NCBI GenBank assembly: GCA_033961575.1 | Contig: CM066732.1 | Location: 66,688,687-66,752,686 of the forward strand | Length of the DNA stretch: 64,000 nt | Source of the DNA: Aselliscus stoliczkanus | Taxonomy: Eukaryota > Chordata > Mammalia > Chiroptera > Hipposideridae | Direction of reading: 5' to 3' | Shown: in pieces, positions 22,661-34,470 of the stretch | How the letters are laid out: the number at the start of each line of letters is the position of its first letter | Numbering within the stretch: position 1 is the stretch's first letter | The notes under the pieces: model-generated | The model's input: the letters and a program-made list of their open reading frames with translations, nothing else | The model's database searches: none | What the model was told of the DNA's origin: nothing | Made by a program: the position numbers and the translations under genes

Positions 22661-23570
22661 CAGCTGGGCTGTGTATCGGGGCCTGACACTGTGGTTGCCC
22701 AGGTGGGCAGCCCAAGAGTGGCTAATCAGCCATCGTCCCCTATGGGTCAAGGACTTCGGGAGGACCCATGGAAATGGAGCCAGAACATGGGTGCTACTGT
22801 GTACCACATCTCAGGCCATCGGCCATTGCAGGCGCCCGGCCATGACGTGGCTAATGCCTTGGTGTGAGTGAGCTCACGTGTGGCACCCCCAGGGTCTGCT
22901 GCAGTGGCCACATGGCTTCACAAGAAACTAGGCCTGGACAATGGGGCTAGTGGCTACCTGCTGGGTCTTGGAAACTATCCAGCAGTATCCTTGGTGTGCA
23001 GAGCACCACCCTCAAAGACAGCGTCTGCCCACCTCCCTGGGGTCCATACCCTGGGAAGCGCAGACCCTGCAAGAATGGCAAGTGGACTATTTTGGGCCCC
23101 TCCCTACAGACCAGGGATCCCAATATGCCCTGACGGCAGTAGACACTGCCACTGGACTGGGCTTTGCTTACCGTGTGGCCCAGGCAGACCAATGACATAC
23201 GCTCCTAACCTTGGAGCACTTGTCGGCTGCCTATGGCTGGCCCTTGCTTATTGCCAGTGATCAAGACACCCGCTTTACAGGTTCACAGGTTCAAACCTGG
23301 GCGAAGGAAAATGATGTCCAAAGGCAACTTCACATTCCTTACCAACCTCAAGCTACCGGTATGGTTGAATGCTTTAATGGGTTGCTGAAGGAAAAGTTAA
23401 GGTTATTGGCCACCAGGTGGAAACATTGGAAAAAGCAGGTACCGGTTGCTGTTCACCTGTTGAATGAGCAGCCTAGGAAGACTGGTAAGGCCCTACTGGA
23501 TAAGGTAACCGAGGGGCTCCTGCAACTCCTATGGGTCAAGGAATTCAGGAACTTGGAGGTATAGCCCAGG
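22661..23570 (+). pseudogene. ERV integrase
   Basis: The zinc-binding H...H part appears near 22801-22860 (YHISGHRPLQAPGHD) and the C..C part near 22950-23000. The catalytic core shows WQVDYFGPL (about 23077-23105, first Asp), IASDQDTRF (about 23251-23278, second Asp) and, in the 23211-23564 frame, MVECFNGLLKEK with the catalytic Glu (about 23359-23396). Spacing fits D,D-35-E. The core is spread over two frames with a stop near 23195 between them. Confidence 0.85.
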
Positions 23571-25144
23571 CTCCAGGGGAAGATGGTAATCCTACCTGCT
23601 CCATCCATGGTAGCCCCCGGCCAGATGCAGGACTGGACCTGGCCTTGGCAGGCTCAGGTCATCCAAGAGCCATGGGTTGCCCTACTTGAACCCTGGGAAC
23701 AGGGTCTAGAAAAGGTCCTGGAGGTTATGCCCTGGCTTGGGTGCTGGCCCTTCACTATACAAGTGACTTTACCAGCCAAGGCAAGCAATTCCCTCTTGCG
23801 AGGGACCCCCATGCTATGACTTTGGCCCATGCTCCTGTACACAGTGGACCTAACCCCTGACCCCCTACCAATGACCCATGGAGCCCAGGTGTGGTACCAC
23901 TGACCAAGAGCTGCCCCCATACTGGCTATGGTGCTATTGCAGGATGAGCACATAGCCTGTATTTTGCCGGAAGGCCGTGACTTAACCCATGATGGTCTCT
24001 TTATCTGCTCTGTAAGATAGCCCAGTTTAGCTACAAGGAACAGTGTCCTATCCTGGGCTCACACATTTTCCCGGGTGCACAATGTCTCACACTGCTGGGT
24101 GTGCACAGAGCTGCCAGTGGAGACCACTGAAGGACTGCCCTGGCAAGTCACACTTGCCACCAGTACCAACTGGACAGACCTTTGGCACTGGGACCAGAAT
24201 AGTCCAGAGGGGAACGCTTGCAGCCATGCTGTTGAAGCCCTCTTGTGGAAGCAACATCACAATGACCGCCCCCTCTCCTCGGCAAGGCTGTAAACAATGG
24301 CTTGGGGTGGTTGGTGGGGATTCATGTGACATTGTCTAACTGTGCTCCTCTGTATCGAACAACGACACCTCACGGTTCCAAAACATACAGTGGGCTGGTT
24401 ACCTGAGGAGCTCTGCCTCGATGATACTATTGTAACAGACCCTACTCCCTGGTGGGATGGATGCCATCTAGTGGGAACAATGCCCACTGACTTCCTACCA
24501 GGTGATGCAATCTGGATTTGTGGCCACTATGGCCCGCCATATCTGCAAGCCCAATGAACCGGCCACTGCACTTGGGGGAACCCCTTTATTCACAGTGACC
24601 TCCTGCCCATGTTGCCCCAGAGACCGGCCAGTTGGGACTCAGTTTACCACCACTGGCACTGGCAAAAGCGGGTGGCCTGGTAGTTTTACCCCTTAGCCAT
24701 CTTATTTCCAGGGGATAGAATGATAGACATAGCACTATAGGTGGAAGCCCTTGCCCTACATGTCGCGAATGCCCTGAACGTCACATGAGCCTCTTTAGCC
24801 CTGCTCACTGACGAAACAACCCAGATGAGAAAGGTGGTACTGCAGAACAGGATGGCCCTAGACCTGTGAACAGCTGCACAAGGGAGGAACATGTGTTCTC
24901 GTACATATTAGATGCTGTGTTTACATCCGGGGCCACCAACAAGGAGGTCTTGCAGGAAATAGACACCGAGGTTTTGGCGATCCAGGCCCTGCAGGACTAT
25001 CCCTTTACATATTGGTGTAACTCCCTTGGCCCTTTGTGGCTGTGGGCAGGCCTTATCTTGGCAGATATTGCCATTAGCCCCGTGATCCTCTGTTGCTCTA
25101 TGTATTGCTGTTGTGGCCTTTGTGCACAGGGACACTCTCTTTGA
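23571..25144 (+). pseudogene. ERV env remnant (surface and transmembrane parts)
   Basis: Follows integrase and precedes the LTR, as env should. Broken frames at 24043-24339, 24342-24557 and 24866-25144 carry cysteine-rich pieces. The TM subunit is recognisable near 24800-25144: a helical ectodomain stretch broken by a stop and frameshift around 24866, then a strongly hydrophobic anchor (about 25030-25100) followed by a Cys-cluster (CCSMYCCCGLC) and a short tail. It cannot make a functional envelope protein. Confidence 0.75.
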
Positions 25145-25537
25145 GTCAAGTCCCAAAGCATCACCCCTCAGGGGCTGAACTGACAGGGCCCGGGCACGTT
25201 CAGGCATGCACCATGGAGGTCCTGGGATGGGTCCCAGGAATGTCCAGCTGTGTACAGGCTGACGCTCGGACCCCAACCCCTGGCTGGATGGCCTTGACTT
25301 CGGAGCATGCTGCGCAGACGCCTGGCTCCGGTTACTTAAGCCCTTTAGGTAAACATGCCTGACACTTGCCAGAGGGAGCATGCGCACTTCGTGCACTCTC
25401 CTCCCCCAAAACCTCTATATAATGGCTGCTGTTGCTGATTAAACATGCTGGTTCCTCCTTATATTGGTTCCATGTGCCTTCTTTATGTTCAGCATCTCAC
25501 TGCCGAAACTGCACCCCCAAACCCCCCCGCGACAACA
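25142..25537 (+). mobile_element. ERV 3' LTR
   Basis: Begins at or near 25142 (TG at the end of env) and ends 'gcgacaaca' at 25537. Has a TATA box (tatataa, 25416-25422) and a poly(A) signal (attaaa, 25438-25443). No matching 5' LTR was seen upstream. The left boundary is uncertain by tens of bases. Confidence 0.7.
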
Positions 25538-25540
25538 ATA

Positions 25541-25625
25541 TGTTACAGAATGGTACACTTGAAACCTATGTGACTTTACTAACCATTGACACCCCAATTT
25601 TTTGAAAAAGAAAAAAAAAAGATTC
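25541..25625 (+). mobile_element. L1 3' terminal scrap
   Basis: 'ggtacacttgaaacctatgtg' followed by an A-rich end resembles the extreme L1 3'UTR end seen elsewhere in the window. The ERV may have inserted into this L1. Confidence 0.45.
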
Positions 25626-25997
25626 TGAATCATGGCTAGACAAAAAAACAAAAAGAGTTGATTTCCAATTGTCCACGGTAGGCCAGTCTGGATCAGCTGA
25701 CACCCTGTGCTGGAGCCCAACCAAGAAGAACACAGCTGCCTAGCCAACTACCCCTCACAGTATGAGAACAGGAAACGAGTTTACATTCCACAGCAGATGG
25801 AATTTTCATTGCCTTAAACTCAGTTCCTAGTTAACTGGGAAAGTTTGAGTAAATTGCCAAACTTGTATTTGTTTCTTTGAAACTTTATAATGAAAAACTG
25901 TATACTCAATTGCAACAGATGAAACATAGTAGTAAGCCAATTAAATTATATCACTTCAGATAATTTCCTCAAGCTTCTGCCCTATTCCAATAGTCTT

Positions 25998-26442
25998 TTT
26001 TTTTTTTTTAAAGATTTTATTGGGGAATTGGCGGAGGGGAACAGCGTTGGGGAATCGGGGAAGGGGAACAGACAAGTTGCTGTCTTTTTGTTCTTCAGTT
26101 TAGTTGCGGAGGATGTTTCTTCACTGTTGGTATCGTCATTGCACTCTTCCCGGATGAGGCAGATCGGTCGCTGGCCTCTGGATGTCGCTCACCGCGGCTA
26201 TTGGCAGCTCACGCTTGGCTGCCAGCCACTCACGCTGGCTGCGGGCCACTCACTGTAGCCTATGGCAGCCCACTGCAGCAGGGGCTGCAGCCCATACCAT
26301 CACCGGGGCTCGCACAGCCCAGCTCCAGGTGGAGCTGTTGTTAGCTGTAGAGGGCAGTGTCACTGGCCCTCATGTGGGATCCGAACCGGGGCCGCTGGCA
26401 TCCCAAAACCAGCGCTTAACCAATGCGCCACTCTGCCGGCCC
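25998..26442 (-). mobile_element. Long tRNA-headed SINE, antisense
   Basis: Poly(T) start, then the reverse complement of the common tail (aaagattttattggggaatt), body, and head ending 'cgccactctgccggcc' at 26442. It lies between an 11-bp TSD and the poly(T) tract of a second antisense SINE. Confidence 0.9.
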
Positions 26443-26612
26443 TTTTTTTTTTTGTTTTTTTTTTTTTTTTTTTTTTTTTTAGCTGAGCCATCCTGCCACC
26501 TGTTGGCAGCTCAACGGCAACTCAGCTCAGGCTGGCCTCGAACAGCTGTTGCTCAGAGCTCAGCTCGCACTCTTGAGCCATCTCCTAACCAACTGAGCCA
26601 CTCAGCCGGCCC
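26443..26612 (-). mobile_element. Truncated trimer-type SINE, antisense
   Basis: A T-rich run (26443-26480) followed by the reverse complement of unit 1 and the start of unit 2 of the trimeric SINE ('ctgagccatcctgccacctg', ending 'cactcagccggccccc'). The direct repeat ccaatagtctt (25987-25997 and 26613-26623) encloses both SINEs. Confidence 0.85.
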
Positions 26613-26623
26613 CCAATAGTCTT

Positions 26624-27704
26624 AATGAAGCTTCACACCTAATTGCAAAAACGCTTGACCACAGTGAATGGTGCAAGTGAAAACAGCCAGGCAAGTTTGA
26701 AAATTTCTGATTTTGTCATCTTGTAGCCATTAGTGATAAACAGGTCCTCTCTTACATAAACAATCCTCTCTTAGAACTGGGACTGAAAAACAATTTTGCT
26801 GGTTGTTTATGGATTTTCTTTTTATTTTGTTAATTATTTTTTAAGTTTCTTTGATTACTGCTAGAGTGGTGACTCATCAGGAAAGGAATATATTTTGCAG
26901 TCTGTTGCTTCTCTGCACATACACCTCACTAATAGCTTCTTAAGTCCATGGAGATAAAGTGAGGTAAATATAGGATAAAAGTAATTTTTCCCCTAATTTA
27001 AAACCCTTAGCTAGCTAAGGCTGAGGTCCATCGATCTTCCCTAATCACTTGGAAAGAACGCTCAGTAAAAGCTTACCCTCCTCTTTACTTAAATAATATC
27101 AATTACTTCAATTAATAAACATGGTAAATATTCTTCTATTTATTAACCAGATGCTCATACCCTCTCTGGGTCCCACAAATTTTGCACTGATGGGTAGCTT
27201 GTGCAATGTTTAGTGATCTTACCCAGGTAAAAAGGATCAAATACAAACTCTTCTGCATCCTAATGTTATTTTAAATTATAATAATATTGTGCAGAGAAAT
27301 ACAATTATGGATGCTGTATACCCTAAATCCCAAATTCACACTCTGAAAATGGTAGCTACTATAGACATTCCATATCTCTTCTTTAAAGATATCATATTTG
27401 TTCTTAAGGCAAAAAACAATTGGACACTTTAAAAATATTCTGCTCCAATGAGATGCATTTTGTTTTGTAAAAGCTGGTCTGATATGGAGGACAAAACACT
27501 AACTCAGTTTTCAGCTTCTCACAATCTATGTTACAATCTCTGGGTCAGTTGTCTTCTCTGGGTCTCAATGTCTGCATTTAATTAGTGGCTTCAAGGCAGG
27601 AGGGTAAGCTTATGGTATCTTGAGCTACCATCCAACTGTGCAAGTCCTGGCATACAAGCCCCAACATTGTATCTCAGGATCAAGAGAATAATGAAGTGAC
27701 CTGT
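26624..27704. other. Unique-looking DNA
   Basis: No gene or confident repeat identified. Confidence 0.45.
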
Positions 27705-28292
27705 AGATTTGTAGAGCCATTTCCAGTCTTTATCTCATTTGAGCCCTGCAATCTCCTGTGTGAAAAATGGGTTTGTACACATGAAGCTGAAGCTGAATAA
27801 TAATGAATGTCAACGATAATTTAACAGTCACAAGATGTGGAATACAGCAAAAGAAATAGAGTCAGTGGAACTGTATCAACTATATACGATGTCTGATATC
27901 TGAGGGGTAGTAGATGGGGGGGTGTCACTTTGTGAGGGGTCTAAATATCTATTACATTATTTTGTATGCCTGAAACTAATTTTTTTTAAAGCCCATTTAC
28001 AATAGTAGCAAAAGTATGAATGACCCAGAAATCAACATAATAAGAAATGTATGGGATTTATATGACAAAAACTATAATGCTTTACTGAGAGATGTAAAGA
28101 TAATTTGAATAAATCAAGGGAAAAAATGGGTTTGTATTAGTAGCTACTTCCACCAGATAAAGACACTGAGCCTCAGAGAGGTTAATGCCTCCACCAGGAT
28201 CACAGGCCTAATAAATTGAGCAACACAACCAACTCCTGGGTCTTCTGACTCCAAGTCTAATGCTCTTTCCAATGTATTAATTGTACCACATT
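27705..28292 (+). mobile_element. MIR SINE split by an L1 piece
   Basis: The left half (27705-27777: 'cagtctttatctcatttgag', 'aatctcctgtg') and the right half (28137-28292: 'actgagcctcagagagg', 'gatcacaggcctaataaat', 'cttctgactccaag') are one MIR interrupted at 27778-28121. Confidence 0.75.
27778..28121 (+). mobile_element. L1 fragment inside MIR with TSD
   Basis: Flanked by the 15-bp repeat aaaaatgggtttgta (27763-27777 and 28122-28136). The first part is L1 3'UTR ('gtgtcactttgtgagg', 'cctgaaactaa', T-run). The second part (27990-28110) is an ORF2 scrap ('cccatttacaatagtagc'). The 3'UTR precedes ORF2, so the insert is rearranged. Confidence 0.7.
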
Positions 28293-31200
28293 CTCTCTCA
28301 CACAGATCTGATGTCCAAATTTCTGAAATTGGATTTTCAAATGCATCCTGTTAGCTTTTGAGAAAAGCAGACCTTTCCAATTTTACTTGGCAGAGTTGCA
28401 TTTACAAAGCTTAACATACAATTGAACAGTGCAAGAATACATCCTGGGTTAATGAGAGGCATCGAAGAAAAATTTTCCCAGCCTTTATGTACCTCTAAAG
28501 ACCATTCACAAGCAGAGGTGGTCCTCATGCAGATAAGTGTAAGTCAGCTGTGTAGTGTTGAAGTCATGGATTAAAGATTATCTTCTCTTTGCCATTTTTG
28601 CTCTCTGTCATCTGGAGAGAAGCTTCATAGACATGGCAATAAAAGAGAATATCCAACTGGCAGACTTAAAACCAATTAAGACATATGGTGATGAAGGGAG
28701 GAACCAACCCAAGAAATAACTAACTAGAATGACTACGTAGGAAAATTACATACAATGTGGATAAGAATCCATCATGTTTTTAATACTCAGTTCAAGTCTA
28801 TGCCCTTCTTACAGACTCCATGGCTCCTCATTTCATGAATTTCCTCCTTGGATCTTCTGTGGTGTGTACTGTCTCTTTTACACAGTTTGAGACCTTATTA
28901 CTCTTAAATTGCCCCAATTGTGAATACTGCCTCCACATCCAAATGATGGTCACCCCTCTTACTTTCATGGTTCTCATTTATCCCCCAGCTATCAGAGACA
29001 TATGCCAGCCCCTGTGCTAGCAGAGGGAGCTGTATTTCTACCACCCCATTTAAAATTGAGGATTACCTTCTAGGAGCTTTTAAGTTCTATAGCACCATTA
29101 ATCTAATTACTAAGGAGCATAACTAGCTTTTCTAGTCTGGAATATAATTGCCACACAATATTTTCTTTTTCTGTGAGGAGAAAGTATTCTTATATCTAAG
29201 TGACACTCTCCCAAATCATCTTAAAATATACCCTACATATAAATTGGGAGCAGTCCACAGCCTGACTTGTACTGTTCACTAAAATCAATGTTGCCCAACT
29301 ACACTGTAACTGTGCACTTGGGTGTGAGCGACTGCTTTATTTTACTAAACTTTCTAATGCTTATCAAAGTCCTGAGTCTACACACACACGCTCCAAAAAT
29401 GCTGTTGACTGATGAAAAAGCAAAGAAGTTCTGCAAATAGAAATGAGGTTACAGGAAAATTTATAAATTACAGCTGTCCAAAACCAACAATTACACGAGA
29501 ATATGTTGAAATTCAGAGTGTTCTGTTATATATGTTGAGGTCTTGGACTCACTGTTTCTGAAGAACAAGCAGAAAGGCAAAAGGGCATCAAACACAGGAA
29601 GAGATAGAAGGGAGATGAGGCAGAGAAAGACAAAGGGAGACACAGAGAGAATGAAGCAGAAAATGACACACGTGGCAAAGGGAGCCATTAAGAAAGAGGG
29701 AAATGTAATAAAAGATCCAGGGACAAAGAGAGAAGCAGGAGACAGACATTAAAAAAATAAAGTTGAAATGCTATGAGTAAAAATAACCCAAAAGTAGGCA
29801 GTTATTTACTACCTAAGAGAAAACAATAATTTTTCCAGGTTTTCTGTTTTTAGACTTTCTTATTTTAGTTTCCCCATCAAAAGAAAAGGAAAGAGGAATA
29901 AGAAATATAAAACTGATTAAATATATTTAAAGTAAATTCCTGAAAGGAATTTCTCTGGGGAAATTGTGCAATTAAGTTGCTATCTATTTCACAACCTTCC
30001 AGTTAAATATCCCTTTTACCTTCTTAGTGACTGTGCCTTCTTTTGATCCAAATTTTTAAATTAAAAAATCTACTTTTAGAAAGGTTTTAAATTGCATTTA
30101 CACTAAAGTATAAAAGATTAATTCTGCTTTTCAAGGGAAATTATTGGTAGTAGTGTGTCCAAATAATTTCTTGTCAAAAAAGAAATACTTTTTTGAAGTA
30201 AAAGGAGGTACTATTAATAATTACACCAGGGAAACAGATGTAAAGTAAGACTGGTCTGGATGTATGGTCATTCCTAAGTAGAAGAGAGAGATCTAGGGAA
30301 AAGGGCCCTTCCCAGAGTCTCCAAAACAAGATAGATTTTTGCTTCATGCCATGTAGCAAATTTAGCTCTATATAGGTCTCAGATGAATCAAATTACGACA
30401 TGGAACTATTTTGTCTATCCTCAGGATGTTATAAAACAACAAGACATATATCACTTCAAATTATGATCCTGTCACAGAGTCATTCTAATATGTTCTGCCT
30501 TTCTGAATACCTAATGCAATAATTTACAAGTGTTGGCTTCTAGAGCTACAAATATCTGCCAATTAATTAGCAGTGCAAATGGAAATGTTAACAATTGCCT
30601 GATTTGCATTCATATGCGATTTTAGATAATCCAGGTCAAGATTCTCCTGTTTTTCCCAATTATAGAAAATTCATGATAGAACTTAAAACATATATTCTTA
30701 AAATAAACCAGAGATATTTCTGGCAAGTAGAATATATATAATAATATATATATATACACGAAATAAATTACATTTTTGAAGGTTAGGTCCATAAACAAAC
30801 CACATTATCAGCTTGTCAGAAAATTTAGTCTGTTGATACTAAAAAATGGACAAATATATACATTAGAATTAATAATATAATTTGTAAATCCAAGCTTTAC
30901 ACAATGTCCTTTCCATTCAGTGCATATTTTTCTAAAATTGTCCCATTCCCATTTCTATAACCTCCTTCTGACAAGAGCCACTGCCCCCTCTGCCCCCCAA
31001 AAAAGGATTAGGGCTAAGAAAATGGCACGGCCATAAAACACCCTTTTATTTCTAGTCATGCATACCTGGTGTTCTCTTACTTTATGGTACAAATTGATCT
31101 ATTCCCTGCAGGCTTCCTACAAGTTTTCTCGAAACCAAAAAAACACACAGGCAATTAATTAAAAATTCACTAGAAAATATCCTAAGTTTAATTGCCAACT

Positions 31201-32092
31201 GGTGTGTGAATGTCCCAACTAGCCCTAGTTTAAGTGCGAAAAATCAGCACATTTCATATTTAATACAAATTTAATAGTGATATAATTAAAACCATTAATT
31301 CATTATTTATTCAAGACTGTATATTGAAAACATATTCAATGTAGTGACACTGTTACAGGATCTGAGCATATTAAAATGAGCCAGACAACAAGATCCTTGT
31401 CTCAACAGAGTTTACATTGCAAGGGGAAGAGTCAGAAAGAATCAAGGTAGGTCAGCATAGTACTGTTTACACTGCACTTCTGTGCCAAATAGATGGAGGG
31501 GAATTTAAGCCATTCTCAGTCCATTTAAGTTAAGCGATATCAAATGCCTAGCATGCCACACATGCTTATTTGGGTAAGTGACAGTAGGCAACTGCTGTGT
31601 CACTGAGACTACAAATCCACTTGCTTAGATTCACAAGTGTTAAGACCACTCTTCTCCTTAAGCAGTTAAGGGTAAAGAGAAACCCAGCCTTTTAACACTG
31701 AGATCTCAGAATATACCATGATGTAGTTAAAAATATAGTAGTTCTGCTAGGCTCTTCACAAATAAGTAAAGCAATACAAACTGCAGAGCATAAATACTAT
31801 TTACCAAATAGCATAAAGATGATAACATGTACTACACCTGTCACTCACTGAGAAACCCTAAAACTGTTTCATGCCCATTTTCCCCCAGTTTCCACTCACA
31901 CCTATCCCAGAGAACTCATGAAGCACTAAGCTGTTCTCTCAAGGCATTAAGTTCACTCAAGCATTATGTGAGAGAACTTGCATATTGAAATGAATCCTGA
32001 AACATGTCATTAGCAGAATAGGTTCTTAAATGGCGGGTCATTATGGAAACAGGATCAGCACTCTCTTAAAGGTTAAAAACTAAGTGGGTTTC
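28293..32092. other. Mostly unique DNA
   Basis: No supported gene. A purine-rich strand-asymmetric stretch spans about 29560-29755. A possible old repeat with 'attatttattcaagactg...' spans about 31290-31420. The reading frames in this stretch (for example 28820-29020 and 29543-29752) lack recognisable domains. Confidence 0.4.
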
Positions 32093-32098
32093 ATAATA

Positions 32099-33384
32099 TG
32101 CGGGGAACCAGCCTCTGCGAGTCCAGGGGTTCCCTCAGGTGGAGATGGCGTCAGTGAGGGAAGAAAAGAAAGAAGGGAAAGAGTGGAGACACTGGGGGAG
32201 TTTCAGAGAAGAAGTGTCACCCTTTATTGTTACAGCATGTCTCCTTTATAGGAATTCTGGACCAACATCACAAGTCACAAGTCATGTTTCACATGAGTTT
32301 AGTGTTTTCTATTTCCCATGATTGCCACAGTCTTTACTTCCATGTAAGTGTTCTCCAGGGTGTACTGAGACATACTCTTCTGTTAAAGGATTATCTTGTC
32401 TTTTACTATGATAATTGCTATGAGACCCAGACTTAGTTTCTGCATATCACCTAAAGAATGTTTATCATGACTATCTTATGTTAAGGATTGACATATTTCT
32501 GTATATTGCCTAAGTTTATTTACAGTGACTATCTTATGTTAAGGATTGACTTATTTTTACATATTGCCTAAAGAGTGTTTACTATAGCTATCTTGACTAT
32601 CTAGAAATTATCCTAAATCCTAGCAGCTAAACACAATCATAAGACTCATAAGGGGAGTACTTGAGCCATTACTAAGAGTCTAGCAGTGGCTATGTTTAGG
32701 GTAAAATATCTAAGGTCTATTCCTATGTAAATACAATACCTAGCAATCAAAGGGGGTCTCACACCTCTCTTGTCCTATGGAGGTAGCAACTGTTTCTCAG
32801 TCAAAGCTTCAGTATCCGTTGCTGCAACAAGGCACTAGGCAAAGAATTCAAACAAGGCTGTTGATTAACATACCCCACGGTCAGCAAGCTGCCCAGAACT
32901 CTCATTGCCTGTAGACTTTTAGTCTTCAAGGAGACTTTTCACAGCAGGGGCCTTAAGCAAGTGAGCTCAAGGACTTATGTTATCATCAGCTTCTCACAGG
33001 CAGGCTGTCAGTTTCTCACAGCCAGGCTTTTTGACCTAAGTGGCCAGAGGTCTGTGCCTCAGTTTCCAAGGGGCTTGAGTCCCCAATATCTCAGTTCAGG
33101 GGTCCCCTCGGGCTGTAGCCTGTCTTAGGTAGTTTCCCTTTTTTTTTTTTTTTTTTTTAGGAAATCTTGCCCTGTCGTTGACTTACACAGCCAGCTATCA
33201 TGGGGTACTACAGGAACTTGTCACAAATGCAGTGAGTGTATTGTCCCCTATAGAAGGAAAGACACATAGGTTCAAAGAGGCAGGAGATATTACATGACCA
33301 ACCATAAGGCAGCACCCCAAACATCCAATGCTGAGAGTGGCACTGTGACCTTGTCAAACACTGGGGGGCTGTCGGCTCTCAACA
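32099..33384 (-). mobile_element. Solo LTR of 1,286 bp, class II ERV-like
   Basis: On the minus strand it starts tgttgagagccgacagc and ends ggttccccgca, giving TG...CA termini. It is flanked by a 6-bp direct repeat, ataata, at 32093-32098 and 33385-33390. On the minus strand a TATA box (ctataaagg; plus 32243-32251) precedes a poly(A) signal (aataaagg; plus 32221-32228). Close TATA/poly(A) spacing, a 6-bp TSD and length resemble IAP/MMTV-type LTRs. No internal retroviral sequence remains. Confidence 0.82.
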
Positions 33385-33390
33385 ATAATA

Positions 33391-34129
33391 GAGTCACAAA
33401 TTAAATTTAATTTCATCTTCCAGCACCAGGGCTATAGTCTACAGTTTTGCCTATTGTCTAAGCACTAAGGGATCTGGCAGAGGATATGAATGGAGCTGAA
33501 ATTCAATCCATGCTTTCTGCTCTCAAAATCCTGTGGTCTAGTGTAGGGCTCCATCAGCCTCAGGAAAACGATGCCTCTTCCTGATTCATCTTCCTAGAAA
33601 AATTTCCTTTTTTAAAATTCTCCCAAAGATCCTGTCTAGGCTAACAGATCTTGGACAGGCACTACTAGCACAACAGCAGCTAAAGTCAGCAGCAACTACA
33701 CAAAGAAGATCCCACACATAGACCCTTTTTCCTGTTAAGCATCCAGGGTAAATTTTGAAAATAAGAGTTGAAATTCAAAGTTCAGTTTCCATAACAGTAA
33801 GCCCAAAAGAACCAAAAAAAAAAAAAAGTCATAGAAGTGAAAATGTAGTTTATAACAGCAGGTAATGTTACTGACCACTTGGTCACATGTTTTAGAGGAA
33901 TTTTTCCCACAACAGTATCCTGGACACAGATTCACACAGTCTGTCATCAAGTCCCAGTTGTGATCAGCAACATAGGCCTGAGAGAAGTCATAGAGAATAG
34001 TGTCCGACCAAAGGGACTGAAAGAATTACCAATTATGTTGACCTGAGCAACAGCTATAATCTAAACTTTGAACTAATCTAGCACCTATTCCAGCTAAATA
34101 TCCCTAACAATATCCTGTTGTTGCAAGCC
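33391..34129. other. Unique-looking DNA
   Basis: No gene or confident repeat identified. Confidence 0.45.
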
Positions 34130-34470
34130 CCTGGAGAGCCTGAGCTCTTAATGATTCCTCTCTGTCCCCAGCTCTCAGCATGATACTGGGCATATAGATT
34201 CAATAAACGTTAGTTGAACAAATAAGGGACATTTAGAAATTGCCACTTAGTGGTTCCTAATATCCACGTTGTAAGCTCAACAGTGAAGGCAATTAAAATC
34301 CTATCACTGTGGAATGTAAGCTCATTTCCTTCTATTAGGTTCTCAATTCAATTCTATAAATATTTATTGAATACCTATTTGGTGTAAGCACTGCACACCT
34401 AAAACTGTGGGGAATACAGTGATACATTCATAAAGAGTTGTTGCTTTTATGATGATTATGAGTTCATGAA
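34130..34470 (+). mobile_element. L2/MIR-type ancient fragments
   Basis: 34160-34235 has the 'ctgtccccagctctcagca...attcaataaacgttagttg' form of L2/MIR3 ends. 34345-34440 has the 'aatatttattgaatacctatttggtg...' form common to old LINE-like repeats. Approximate. Confidence 0.5.

Larger units (their letters stand above)
20088..25537 (+). mobile_element. 5'-truncated, inactivated endogenous retrovirus
   Basis: A provirus in plus orientation with the order gag remnant, protease, RT, RNase H, integrase, env and 3' LTR. The 5' LTR, primer-binding site and most of gag are missing; the left edge is a GGAA microsatellite. Every gene is broken by stops and frameshifts, so this is a fossil. RT and integrase style suggest a class III (ERVL-like) or class I lineage; I cannot decide between them from reading alone. 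An env region argues against plain ERVL, which usually lacks env. GC content is clearly higher than in the flanks. Confidence 0.9.

Noticed and set aside
20088..25144. ERV as a possibly coding-competent provirus
   Set aside because: Every gene has stops or frameshifts, gag is mostly missing and there is no 5' LTR.
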